Below are positions 24,497 to 32,398 of a stretch of DNA of 32,398 nucleotides, one piece after another. Position 1 is the first letter of the stretch; each line of letters starts with the position of its first letter. The translations under genes and the position numbers were made by a program. The notes below the pieces were generated by a model that saw only the letters and a list, made by a program, of their open reading frames with translations, was not told the DNA's origin and ran no database searches. The DNA lies in the NCBI GenBank assembly GCA_944376425.1, contig CALWCS010000089.1, positions 1 through 32,398 of the forward strand, read 5' to 3'. The DNA is from an uncultured Lachnospiraceae bacterium (GTDB taxonomy: Bacteria; Bacillota; Clostridia; Lachnospirales; Lachnospiraceae).

Positions 24497-26347
24497 TTAC
24501 GTCATCGGAAATTCCATTCTGATCCACAGCCCGCCGCTCTCTCTTCTCCGTGCACGGATATAAAAATTTTTTCCATATAGATACTTCATTCTCATCCGGA
24601 TGTTGTAAATCCCAATATGTTCTTTTGTGTCTTTTTCCAGCATGGTATCTTCTTCTGTGGATTCCTCATAAAAATATTTCTGAATCTCTTCGTCCGTCAT
24701 TCCAATTCCATTGTCTCGAATTTCTGTGACAATATACTCCCGAAAGAGTTTGATCGAAATTTCTATTTTTCCGGGTATCAATCTGTTTTGCGCATCACGG
24801 TGAACCAAAATTCCATGTAGGATGGAATTTTCCACTAAAGGCTGTAAAATATTTTTAGGATATTTGATTTTGGCGCATTCGTCTAAAATCGGAAATTCCA
24901 GCGTAATCTCATTGTTGCAGAGATATTTCTGAATTGTCATATAAGAGACAAGCTGTTGTTTTTCTTTTTCTACCGTATCATAGATCTGAAGTTTTGTCAT
25001 CTTTAACCGATCCCTGAGCATTCCGATCAGCGCTTTATTGATAATCATAATATCGTCTGTCTGATTGAGCTCTGCAAGATATGTGATAGTATTCAGCGTA
25101 TTATAGATAAAATGAGGGTCGATCTGAGATACTAACAAACTGTACTCAATCCTTTTTTCTTTTTTCTCCTGTTCCTTGATCTTTTCTACGTTTTCTTCTA
25201 TCTGATCCATCATCTGATAAAACGTATCCGCAAGCATTCCAATTTCATCCTTTCCCTGAATGCTTCTTGGAACATGGTATGCTTCCCCCCTTACTGCTTT
25301 CATCTGAACGACCAGTTCTTTTAGTCTCCGAAGACTGCGGTTTAAAATAATTATGACTAAGATCAGTAAAATAACGGTAAAAATCATAAACATCAAACTG
25401 ATCATGTGTGCAAATGGTTTGTACGGTTTTAAAAATTCATCTTTTGACAAAGCTGTTACCAGTTTCAGCTGTTCCATCTGATAAGAAAGCCGCACGCCGA
25501 TCACCGTAATATCTCCTTCTTCTATCAGCTTTGTCTCATATTGTTCCTCATAAAACAGCTCTGCTAACTCCTCGGGTTTTCTTCCGTAAAAAATAGAATC
25601 TTCTATATTTTGAAATAAAATTTCTTCTTCCCACCCAATCAGACAGAAATCTGTTACGTCTGCACGCAAGAAATTTTCAAGCAGGCTGCGGTATTCCTCA
25701 AACGGTTCCACCATAAGCAGAATCATTTCATGTCCTTCCATCTCTTTAAGCATTGCAAAGGAAAGAAATTCTTTTGTTTCCTCTTCCTGTGCAAAGACCG
25801 GAGAATATCTCCTTTGTATATGGTCGTGTTCATATGTCGGCGCCTCTTTTAAACTCTCTTTTAAATTGGCAAGCCACTCTGATTCCATTATAATCTCACC
25901 GTATGGTTCCATCTCCGGTTTGCAGATCGTCTCTTTCCAATCCACAATAAAAATAATATCTCTGCTGGACAAAATTGCTCCCGGCTCTTCTTTCCCGCGT
26001 CTCTCTCCTACTAACTGCTCTTCGATTTCTTTTTTGAGTGTCTCATCCGAATCTCCCTCTACGTAATTTATAATTTGGGAACAAAGCTCTTCATTTTGCC
26101 AAAATTTTAAAAGATACTGTGTATTTTGGTGAAGCAGATAACTGATTTTTGTAGCGACCGCTGAGGTCAGAACTTTAAAATCCTGCTGCATTCTCGGTTT
26201 TAACAGATAGTAGACACAATCTGTCATGATATTGCCTGCAAATAGAAGCATAATCAACGTTACCCCTGAAATTCCGTAGACACATTTTTTTACCAGTGTA
26301 TTGGGTTTTAAAATTTCCCTCAGACGTGTTTTCCGCCTGCTATTCAT
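24497..26347 (-). CDS. Sensor histidine kinase, YesM/LytS type
   Basis: 616 aa from ATG 26347, which has AAGGA upstream and overlaps the regulator gene by 8 bp (ATGAATAG). The frame is open further up but only inside the regulator gene. First membrane segment about residues 24-46, an extracellular sensing part to about 310, a second segment 312-336, then a HAMP-like linker (RRLKELVVQMKAV). The phospho-acceptor His412 sits in SQIDPHFIYNTLNTITYLAE, the His_kinase (PF06580) motif. The ATPase part has PLVENSILHGI, EIRDNGIGMTDEEI and GIYNIRMRMKYLYG. This class senses extracellular sugars or cell-wall signals in Firmicutes. The esterase gene lies next downstream. Confidence 0.92.
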   Translation of the reverse strand: MNSRRKTRLREILKPNTLVKKCVYGISGVTLIMLLFAGNIMTDCVYYLLKPRMQQDFKVLTSAVATKISYLLHQNTQYLLKFWQNEELCSQIINYVEGDSDETLKKEIEEQLVGERRGKEEPGAILSSRDIIFIVDWKETICKPEMEPYGEIIMESEWLANLKESLKEAPTYEHDHIQRRYSPVFAQEEETKEFLSFAMLKEMEGHEMILLMVEPFEEYRSLLENFLRADVTDFCLIGWEEEILFQNIEDSIFYGRKPEELAELFYEEQYETKLIEEGDITVIGVRLSYQMEQLKLVTALSKDEFLKPYKPFAHMISLMFMIFTVILLILVIIILNRSLRRLKELVVQMKAVRGEAYHVPRSIQGKDEIGMLADTFYQMMDQIEENVEKIKEQEKKEKRIEYSLLVSQIDPHFIYNTLNTITYLAELNQTDDIMIINKALIGMLRDRLKMTKLQIYDTVEKEKQQLVSYMTIQKYLCNNEITLEFPILDECAKIKYPKNILQPLVENSILHGILVHRDAQNRLIPGKIEISIKLFREYIVTEIRDNGIGMTDEEIQKYFYEESTEEDTMLEKDTKEHIGIYNIRMRMKYLYGKNFYIRARRRESGGLWIRMEFPMT

Positions 26348-27842
26348 ATCTCTTTTCCTTTCTGCGGTATTCCTGAGGGGAGATATCATACATCTTCCGG
26401 AACACCCTTGCAAAATATGATGTCGATCCGTATCCTGTCTTTTTTGAGACATCTGGTATTTTTTCGCCTTTATCCAGCAATTCTTTTGCCTTGCTCATCC
26501 GCACTCTCGTCAAAAAGCGTCCCACCGTCTCTCCTTGTTCTTTTTTAAATAAATCATTCAGCCGATTTACACTCAGCCCTGCTTTTTCTGCAATTTCTTC
26601 CACACTTAAAAGAGAATTGGAATATTCCTGATAGATAAACCGTACCGCGCGTTCCATCGCATTTGGCGTAAAATGGTGTTCTTTGCTTTTCATCTCTAAT
26701 ATTTCTGTGATTTTTCCCTTCAACCAGCGCACAATTCTCCTGACACTGAAAAGTTCACCGATACTTTCGTCGTACAGTTCAAAATTTCCGTATATCTTTT
26801 TTGTTTCTTTTTCCAGTTCATCAAGCACTCCCTCGACAGCTCTCTCAAAAGCTTGAAAATCATAGCGGTGCATAATCGGTCGAAACATCTGATCCAGAGC
26901 GCGCAGCGTCTGCTCTTCTTGTTCTTTTTCAAATGCTTCCTTAAATTCATCCAGATTTCCTCCCGCGTATTGCCTTGGTTCTTCATACATCTCGGCATAC
27001 ATCACTGCGCTGCTGCCGTCAAAGTATTTTTGTTCTATCAAAAATTTTGTCTTCTCATATGCTCTGCGGCATTTGAGGATACACATCGGTTCTGGAAAAA
27101 GAATCACCGAAACTTTAATCTGGCTTTCTTTTTCTACGTATCGGATTACCTGATCGGCCAGTTGTTCTGTGTCGGTATTCGCTTCACAAAAGCACAGCCA
27201 TCGGTAAGGTTCTATGTGAATCAGATACCGAATCTTTGGAAAATCCGTCTGTATTTTAGGCAGAAGTGTCCGGTGATCCGCCTCTTGTGTCGTATATCCT
27301 GATTTTTTAGAGAGAATCTCAGGAATATGATCTTGTTCAAAAATTACAAAACCAAACGATTCTTTAAAGATATCCTGATAAAAAGCGCCGTCTAAATCCT
27401 CAAGAGGCGTATGGAAACAGTTGATCAGATGTCCCTGTCCCATTTTTCTCATTTTTTCTTTTTTATTTTGGATCATCTGACGAATCTCTCCGAGTTTTTT
27501 CTCCAGTGTCTTTTTATCCAGTTCCTGTTTCAGAATATACTCCTGTACACTTAAATCAATCGCTGAACGTGCATAGTCAAATTCATCATAGCTTGATAAG
27601 AAAATCACTACCGTATCTGGCTTGGTCCTTTTGATTCTCTTTGCCAGTTCCCTCCCATCCATCCCAGGCATCTGTACGTCAGTAATCACAACATCGGGTG
27701 AAAGCCTGCAAAATTTATGCCATGCTTCGATTCCGTCAATTGCAGTGTCAATCAGTTCAAATCCAAACTCTTCCCAATTCACTAATCCGGCAAAATGCTT
27801 CAGTGCAAATTTATTATCGTCTGCCAACATTATTGTGATCAT
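26340..27842 (-). CDS. AraC-type response regulator (YesN family)
   Basis: 500 aa with AAGGAGG before the ATG. The receiver domain (1-120) has the acidic pair in MLADDNKF, phospho-acceptor Asp55 in VVITDVQMPGMDG, the Ser/Thr region FLSSYDEFDYAR, and Lys in YILKQELD. A long middle region (about 130-390) with coiled-coil character follows. The C-terminal AraC domain (about 395-495) shows LLSVEEIAEKAGLSVNRLND, then FLTRVRMSKAKELLDKG and GYGSTSYFARVFRKMYDISP. Encoded just ahead of its kinase with an 8-bp overlap, so translation is coupled. YesMN pairs usually control nearby carbohydrate genes; no transporter is next to it here. Confidence 0.93.
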   Translation of the reverse strand: MITIMLADDNKFALKHFAGLVNWEEFGFELIDTAIDGIEAWHKFCRLSPDVVITDVQMPGMDGRELAKRIKRTKPDTVVIFLSSYDEFDYARSAIDLSVQEYILKQELDKKTLEKKLGEIRQMIQNKKEKMRKMGQGHLINCFHTPLEDLDGAFYQDIFKESFGFVIFEQDHIPEILSKKSGYTTQEADHRTLLPKIQTDFPKIRYLIHIEPYRWLCFCEANTDTEQLADQVIRYVEKESQIKVSVILFPEPMCILKCRRAYEKTKFLIEQKYFDGSSAVMYAEMYEEPRQYAGGNLDEFKEAFEKEQEEQTLRALDQMFRPIMHRYDFQAFERAVEGVLDELEKETKKIYGNFELYDESIGELFSVRRIVRWLKGKITEILEMKSKEHHFTPNAMERAVRFIYQEYSNSLLSVEEIAEKAGLSVNRLNDLFKKEQGETVGRFLTRVRMSKAKELLDKGEKIPDVSKKTGYGSTSYFARVFRKMYDISPQEYRRKEKRYE

Positions 27843-27931
27843 GAAAACTTCCTCCTTAGCATTTCGTCTAATATTCCCACTATTTTAATGCTGTTTTTGT
27901 GAAAAGTCAACATCTATACAAAGTCAATTGA

Positions 27932-28774
27932 TCAGGAATTGCTGGTATTCATATTCATATTTTGCGTATTTGAAATTCCAAAACGCTGTGCCTCCTGCAA
28001 CATTTTATAAACTTTGATGGTAGGAGCAAGCCACACCTGTCCTGTTCCTCTATAGACATTAACCAGTCCCTCTCCGCTGACGGCAGATCCAATCAATGTT
28101 TTTGCGCTGCGCTCTACCGTAAAATCAAGGCTGCTTGAGCGAAGCACTGCAAAATTTCCATCTACTTTTAATGTATCATTGTAAAGATCAATGATATCAA
28201 TCTCTTCCATCGGCACAATCGATTCCAAAATGACAATTCCCGGTCCGGTCAGCTGCTGCTGAAAAATGCTTTCTCCTCCGGCTATTGCAGAAGAGATGTT
28301 TCTCTGTGAGACAACCTTGACTTTGACACTTCCCTGCGCACAGTAGAACATTCCGTCATCTACAATGATCGATTCCCCATTTTCCAGTTTCAGGACAAGA
28401 AAATGCTGAAACGAAGGTTCCAAAACTAACAGTCCGCTGCCTGTATATTCCGGCTGTGCCATCTGCTCTCCGGTAACAGCGCCTCTTACGAATCTTCCAA
28501 ATGCACTTCCAAGCGTTACCCCGCTGATCATCTCAATATTTCCCTGAAAGTAACTCATCGCGCCTTTTTCGATGATTACTTTTTCATTGCGCAGATACAG
28601 GGCAATCTGTCTTACCCTAATATTTTGTTTTTCCATAAAATAAACCTGCTGTGCCATAGAAGCGTTGGAAATTCCAAGCAGTTTTTCATATTCCAAAACT
28701 TCTACTCTCAGTCCTCCGCTCTCATATTCTTCAATCACTTTTATATTTTCTCTTGTTCCTGCTGCAGTTTTCAT
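27932..28774 (-). CDS. AIM24-family protein
   Basis: 280 aa from ATG 28774, which has GGGAGG 11 bases ahead; the frame extends to 29053 only as low-quality sequence running into the terminator region. The protein is built of repeated beta-strand segments with glycine-rich turns: IEKGAMSYFQGNIEMISG (about 75-92), TGSGLLVLEPSFQHFLVL, VDDGMFYCAQGSVKVKVV, LTGPGIVILESIVPMEEI, and GSAVSGEGLVNVYRGTGQVW. This is the AIM24/DUF124 fold, named for a yeast mitochondrial protein; bacterial members have no settled function. No signal or membrane segment is seen. It stands alone between a terminator and the two-component genes. Confidence 0.8.
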   Translation of the reverse strand: MKTAAGTRENIKVIEEYESGGLRVEVLEYEKLLGISNASMAQQVYFMEKQNIRVRQIALYLRNEKVIIEKGAMSYFQGNIEMISGVTLGSAFGRFVRGAVTGEQMAQPEYTGSGLLVLEPSFQHFLVLKLENGESIIVDDGMFYCAQGSVKVKVVSQRNISSAIAGGESIFQQQLTGPGIVILESIVPMEEIDIIDLYNDTLKVDGNFAVLRSSSLDFTVERSAKTLIGSAVSGEGLVNVYRGTGQVWLAPTIKVYKMLQEAQRFGISNTQNMNMNTSNS

Positions 28775-28950
28775 CTGTAAATCGCCTCCCGTTTTTTTAC
28801 TATATTTTTTCTTTTCTATTTTATCATAAAGATACGATATTTTTGTGATAAAATTACTGGAATCTGTTCTAAAGTCAATGCAATTTTTTCTCCATTCTTT
28901 TTTGCTGCAGTATCGTTTTGGCTGAACACGTTTTATTTGAGATCCCAATA

Positions 28951-28997
28951 ACAAAAGCAGACTGACACGCAATCTCTGCATGACAGTCTGCTTTTGT
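28951..28997 (-). terminator. Terminator after the ibrA-ibrB-like pair
   Basis: Perfect 14-bp stem ACAAAAGCAGACTG/CAGTCTGCTTTTGT (28951-28964 with 28984-28997), loop of 19, located 22 bp after the ibrB-like stop. The T-rich end is part of the stem. Confidence 0.75.
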
Positions 28998-29018
28998 TGA
29001 TTCCTCGTTTCTTTTTTC

Positions 29019-29540
29019 TTATTCTTCGTCTGCCGGTCTCCAGGCTTTTCCAAATTTTACATCTTTAAATAACGCCGCCAGTCCTGTAATCTGTTTTAAT
29101 CGGAGAATTTCGTCTTTATCCATCCCAAGATGTTTGGAAATCCATTCATCAGAACGGCCTAATTCATGCAGTTCTTTAACGATATTGCTCATCAATTCTA
29201 CATCGTGGCTTCCTCTGGCACGATTATGGCGAATCGTACTTGCCATTCTCTGGTCAAGCGGTTTATCAATCACAGAAACCGGAAGCATTCCTCCTTCTCT
29301 GTCGTAGATATCCTGATGTTCTAACATAACCCGGTAGCGGTGAAATCCGTCTACAATCATATAAGAATCGTCTTCTTTAGAGTAATAACAGACAATCGGC
29401 ATCGTATATCCGTCTTCTTTAATGCTCTCATAGAGCAGTTTCATCTCCGGAGGGGCTACTGCATTGGGATTGTATGTATTTGGTTTAATCTTTTCAATCG
29501 GGACCGCTGCAATATCGTAGACAGGACTTTTATACTTCAT
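29019..29540 (-). CDS. ibrB: ParB-like nuclease-domain protein (IbrB-like)
   Basis: 173 aa from ATG 29540. GGAGG lies 10 bases ahead and inside the end of the upstream gene; the two overlap by 11 bp. The ParB/Srx-type N-terminal domain has VPIEKIKPNTYNPNAV (about 13-28), LLYESIKEDGYTMPIV and the signature MIVDGFHRYRVM (61-72). A helix-turn-helix-like region follows (DEWISKHLGMDKDEILRLKQ). The pairing with a PAPS-reductase-like protein matches ibrAB, described in E. coli as activators of immunoglobulin-binding protein genes and often carried by phages. The biochemical role is not settled. No chromosome-partition ParA partner is nearby. Confidence 0.8.
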   Translation of the reverse strand: MKYKSPVYDIAAVPIEKIKPNTYNPNAVAPPEMKLLYESIKEDGYTMPIVCYYSKEDDSYMIVDGFHRYRVMLEHQDIYDREGGMLPVSVIDKPLDQRMASTIRHNRARGSHDVELMSNIVKELHELGRSDEWISKHLGMDKDEILRLKQITGLAALFKDVKFGKAWRPADEE

Positions 29541-30861
29541 AGTTGATTTCCTCCAAACTCTTATATTTCTGGCGAATTGCATTAATCCGTTTTTGCTGTT
29601 CTTTCGTCAATCCAAATCCCATGAAACGGCAGGTATGGTCATTTTTTAAAATGCAGTAGCACATTCTTTTCCAGCTTGGAATATCTTTTGTCGATTTGAT
29701 ATCATCTGTGTTATCCGGAATCTTTCCAATAAAAATAATACGTGATTTTCCGCTCAGGGTATAATTGGAAATACCATTTCTCTTAATCTGATATCCATGT
29801 TCTTGCAGCTCTTTTATTGTTTTTTCATCCAGTCCTCCTCCTGTCTCGTGCCAGAACTTGATTGAGGTATTAAATTTTTTTGCATAGTTGTTCCGCAATT
29901 TTGTCGGAAGTGTATCCAACAGAAACATCGTATATGATTTCCAGGTATGTCCTTGCGGCAATGTCAGATTGCGGTATCCCATTGCCTTTGTCTTTCCATA
30001 AATGCCGGCGAAATTGGCTCCTTGTACTCTTCCTACCAGTTTTGCCCATATTTGCGGGTCAATCACCCGGTATAAATTTAAGGAATCTTTCGAATAATCA
30101 TTAAAAGGAGATGCAACCCGCATCTGTCCTACTTTCAGCCCCGCCATATAGTAGAGATCGTACAGACGATTGTAGTCATAATCAAATAGATAATTTGCAT
30201 GCCAGACATCGCTTAACGACCAGTCGTAGAGCGGCGAAGCGCACCAGACATCTTTAAACATCTTGCTCAGCCAGCATTCTCCGTGATAGCTATATTTCTT
30301 GTTTAAAAAACCGCTGTATCTCTTGAGCGATTCATCTGCACGCATTCCCAGCAGACATACTGTCTTTTTCTTGCCGTGCGAGCGATGGTACCATCTTCCA
30401 AACTGCCTTGCGAGTTCTTCTTGATGCATACGATAATAATAGGTGTCGATCGGATTATTTTCCAGATTAATGACGTATTCTCCTGTCGGCATTTCCCGGA
30501 CCCAGCTCTCTTTTTTTGTGTCATCCCAAGGATACCAGTACATCTCATAACTGCTCAGTGCCGTTCTGGTTGCCATGGGAAGACATACCCAGTATGCTTC
30601 TACTTCCTGTTTTATTTTTTCAAAAGTTCTCTTAATATATTCTGTCGTTACGGTATACTGTGCTTCGAAATCCTGGTGAAACACGCCAATCCCTTTTTGA
30701 GGATAATATTTTCTCTGATAGTCTAAAACTAAATTCAAAAGCAGTCCACTGTCTTTTCCTCCGGAAAAAGAAACGTAAATGTTGTCAAACTCCTCAAAAA
30801 TCAGCTTCAGCCTTTCTTGAAGAAGTTCATATACATTTCTGTCTAAATACTCACGTCTCAT
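29530..30861 (-). CDS. ibrA: PAPS-reductase-like PP-loop ATPase with DUF3440 (IbrA-like)
   Basis: 443 aa. The N-terminal adenine-nucleotide alpha-hydrolase domain has the PP-loop SGGKDS at residues 33-38 (IYVSFSGGKDSGLLLNLVLD), then FHQDFEAQYTVTTEYI and LLGMRADESLKRYSGF. The C-terminal part (about 230-430) matches the DUF3440 layout with SWKRMCYCILKNDHTCRFMG, containing three cysteines near the end. Sulfate-reduction partners (cys genes) are absent, so it is unlikely to reduce PAPS for assimilation. Homologues act with ParB-like partners or in nucleic-acid sulfur chemistry (DndC is a distant relative). It overlaps the ParB-like gene by 11 bp. Confidence 0.83.
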   Translation of the reverse strand: MRREYLDRNVYELLQERLKLIFEEFDNIYVSFSGGKDSGLLLNLVLDYQRKYYPQKGIGVFHQDFEAQYTVTTEYIKRTFEKIKQEVEAYWVCLPMATRTALSSYEMYWYPWDDTKKESWVREMPTGEYVINLENNPIDTYYYRMHQEELARQFGRWYHRSHGKKKTVCLLGMRADESLKRYSGFLNKKYSYHGECWLSKMFKDVWCASPLYDWSLSDVWHANYLFDYDYNRLYDLYYMAGLKVGQMRVASPFNDYSKDSLNLYRVIDPQIWAKLVGRVQGANFAGIYGKTKAMGYRNLTLPQGHTWKSYTMFLLDTLPTKLRNNYAKKFNTSIKFWHETGGGLDEKTIKELQEHGYQIKRNGISNYTLSGKSRIIFIGKIPDNTDDIKSTKDIPSWKRMCYCILKNDHTCRFMGFGLTKEQQKRINAIRQKYKSLEEINYEV

Positions 30862-30996
30862 ATGAATTCCCCCTATTCTACATTGCTCCCTCCATGATTT
30901 CCATTTTTTCCCATTTCTTACTATAAAAATTTATCATATTCTCCGTCCAAATTCAACAAAGTTCGACTTTTGTTCCACATCCGGATCTGATAAAAC

Positions 30997-31062
30997 AAAA
31001 CAGCTCCGCCAGAAATGCAGACATTCGAATTCTACTTTTTGTCTGCTTTAAGGCGAAGCCGT
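30997..31062 (-). terminator. Compound terminator after the alpha/beta hydrolase
   Basis: An outer stem AACAGCTCCGCC against GGCGAAGCCGTT (two mismatches) encloses an inner GCAGACA/TGTCTGC stem. On the minus strand it is followed by GTTTTGTTTT. It lies 15 bp after the hydrolase stop. Confidence 0.65.
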
Positions 31063-31076
31063 TCTTTTGTCAGATT

Positions 31077-32045
31077 TTATGCAAAACAATAGGTTGTCAA
31101 AAATTCAAATACCGTATCAAAATATAAATCCGGATCCATCAGATATGCCTCTCCGTGACCTGCTCCCTCTACAACGAGAAGATCTTTTTGTGTAGGGCAT
31201 GCCTCATACAGCTCGTAAACCATATCGGTATGCACAAACGTATCTTCTGATCCGTGGATAAACAGTACGGGAACCTGACTTTTTTTCAGCTGCTCGATGG
31301 AAGAAGCATTTTGAAATCCGTATCCGGCACGAATTCTCGAGACGGCATCGGCGGCATAGAGCACCGGAAAATCCGGAAGATGAAACAGATACCTCAGTTC
31401 ATCGGAAAAAATGTCCCATACAGAGGTGTATCCGCAGTCTTCTACGATCCCTTTTACCTGCTCCGGAAGATCTTCTCCTGCTGTCATCATCACCGTTGCT
31501 CCTCCCATTGAAACTCCGTGGAGAATAATCTCGGCTTCCTGATCGAAATCAATGATATACTGAATCCATTTTATCACATCTTTTCGGTCCAGCCATCCCA
31601 TCCCGATATAGGTTCCCTCGCTTTCCCCATGACTTCTCATATCAGGTGTCAGCACATTATATCCTTGCAGACCGTAAAAGCTTGCGATATTTTGCATATC
31701 CTGTCTTCTTCCGGTATATCCGTGAATCGCAAGCACCCATCTGTGGCTTTTTGTGTCTGTCCAGAATACATCTCCTTTTAAGTGCAGTCCGTCGTCCGAG
31801 ATTATTTCTGCATCTTCCCTCTGCACTTGGGCAATCCACTGTTCTTTCTGCCGTTCAATTTCCTGTCTGTTTTTATCAATGACTGACTGATTTTCTGCTG
31901 TCACAGCAGAAGCAGGCGCGACGTCTTGAGGATTTTCTTTTCGCACAATTGCAAAATCTACCAGATAATTTCCGACAAAGAAAAGAGCTGCAATCAATAC
32001 GATAACAACTCCAATTCCAATCTTCATCCATAATTTCTTTTTCAT
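31077..32045 (-). CDS. Membrane-anchored alpha/beta hydrolase (S33-like)
   Basis: 322 aa with AAGGAG before the ATG. One N-terminal membrane segment (about 8-27) is followed by an outside linker. The alpha/beta hydrolase fold has the oxyanion motif AIHGYTGRR (106-114), DMRSHGES (135-142), nucleophile Ser179 in HGVSMGGA, Asp268 in FIHGSEDTF and His297 in GAGHGEAY, a complete triad. It resembles B. subtilis YqkD-type and other extracellular alpha/beta hydrolases of Firmicutes. The substrate is unknown; a peptide or ester is possible. Monocistronic, with its own terminator. Confidence 0.9.
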   Translation of the reverse strand: MKKKLWMKIGIGVVIVLIAALFFVGNYLVDFAIVRKENPQDVAPASAVTAENQSVIDKNRQEIERQKEQWIAQVQREDAEIISDDGLHLKGDVFWTDTKSHRWVLAIHGYTGRRQDMQNIASFYGLQGYNVLTPDMRSHGESEGTYIGMGWLDRKDVIKWIQYIIDFDQEAEIILHGVSMGGATVMMTAGEDLPEQVKGIVEDCGYTSVWDIFSDELRYLFHLPDFPVLYAADAVSRIRAGYGFQNASSIEQLKKSQVPVLFIHGSEDTFVHTDMVYELYEACPTQKDLLVVEGAGHGEAYLMDPDLYFDTVFEFLTTYCFA

Positions 32046-32398
32046 GTTTTCTCCTTCCCTCTATCGATATTTTTTCAACATTTTGTCTTTTCGTCAAAAT
32101 TTTTAAAATTATTATACTGACAGAAGAATTTGATGTCAATCTGTTTCTTGTCTCCGTATCTTACGCCGCTTTCTCTTTTCTTATTTCTTTTATTTTCTGT
32201 CTCTTGTCTTTTTTTCTAAAATAGTGTAACATAAAATTTAGGTTTCATCTTAGTCTGAGTATTTCATTAGAAAAGAGTCCAGCTAAGAAATGTCAAGAGG
32301 TGATATGAAAAAAGTTAAATTTATTACAACAGAGCAAAAAGGGTAATCTTAATAGACCATTCCAAAATATAGGATTGGTCAGGACTAAATATTCAGAG
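32046..32398. other. Intergenic end of window with a 13-codon plus-strand frame
   Basis: About 350 bp. A plus-strand mini-frame at 32305-32346 reads MKKVKFITTEQKG and has AAGAGG about 7 bases upstream. It could be a short leader peptide, or the first codons of a gene broken by the TAA. I see no other coding signal before the window ends. Confidence 0.3.

Noticed and set aside
26348..26452. N-terminal extension of the kinase frame
   Set aside because: It lies wholly inside the response regulator gene; ATG 26347 has AAGGA and the typical 8-bp overlap.

Overview
The window looks like a chromosomal segment of a low-GC, strictly anaerobic Firmicute, most likely a gut Lachnospiraceae relative. The reasons are AT-rich coding with strong AGGAGG-type ribosome binding sites, a class I hybrid cluster protein with its own Crp/Fnr-type regulator, a YesM/YesN-type two-component pair, and a Gram-positive style polysaccharide cluster (WbaP-like sugar transferase plus WecG/TagA). 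The taxonomic call is inference from gene style only.

Left part (1 to about 17 kb): a surface-polysaccharide (capsule/EPS) locus, almost all on the minus strand and read from right to left. It opens with a membrane sugar-phosphate transferase (15548-16966). A near-consensus promoter lies just after it (15511-15540), followed by about 950 nt of leader holding only decayed coding fragments. Then come a WecG/TagA glycosyltransferase, a GT4 gene broken at a run of eight G, and a free-standing C-terminal half of a second GT4. Next is a 7.9-kb block (GT4, Wzy polymerase, two GT2, Wzx flippase, GT4), bounded by two 162-bp repeats in opposite orientation that differ at only 5 positions. Beyond it lie a decayed gene of a mobile-element type, an FAD-dependent oxidoreductase, and the 5' part of a bifunctional fucokinase/GDP-fucose pyrophosphorylase that runs off the window. 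Together these genes would build a lipid-linked repeat unit, flip and polymerise it, and supply GDP-fucose. The conserved part (sugar transferase, TagA, N-terminal half of the GT4) is visibly richer in GC than the variable part, and the change falls at the G run.

Right part (17.5 to 32.4 kb): ordinary-looking chromosomal genes. A GntR/FadR-type regulator and hcp converge on a shared terminator. hcp is divergent from a Crp/Fnr-family regulator, with a perfect palindrome between them. Then follow a membrane-anchored XRE regulator with an inverted-repeat operator candidate, a secreted type-B carboxylesterase, a sensor kinase/AraC-type response regulator pair, an AIM24-family protein, an ibrA-ibrB-like pair (PAPS-reductase-like ATPase plus ParB-like protein), and a membrane-anchored alpha/beta hydrolase.

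The most interesting structure is in the polysaccharide locus: inverted 162-bp elements around the whole polymerase/flippase block, and a slippage-prone G tract that decides whether a glycosyltransferase is intact. These could be two layers of surface-antigen variation. Both are hypotheses drawn from sequence layout and need population or long-read data.
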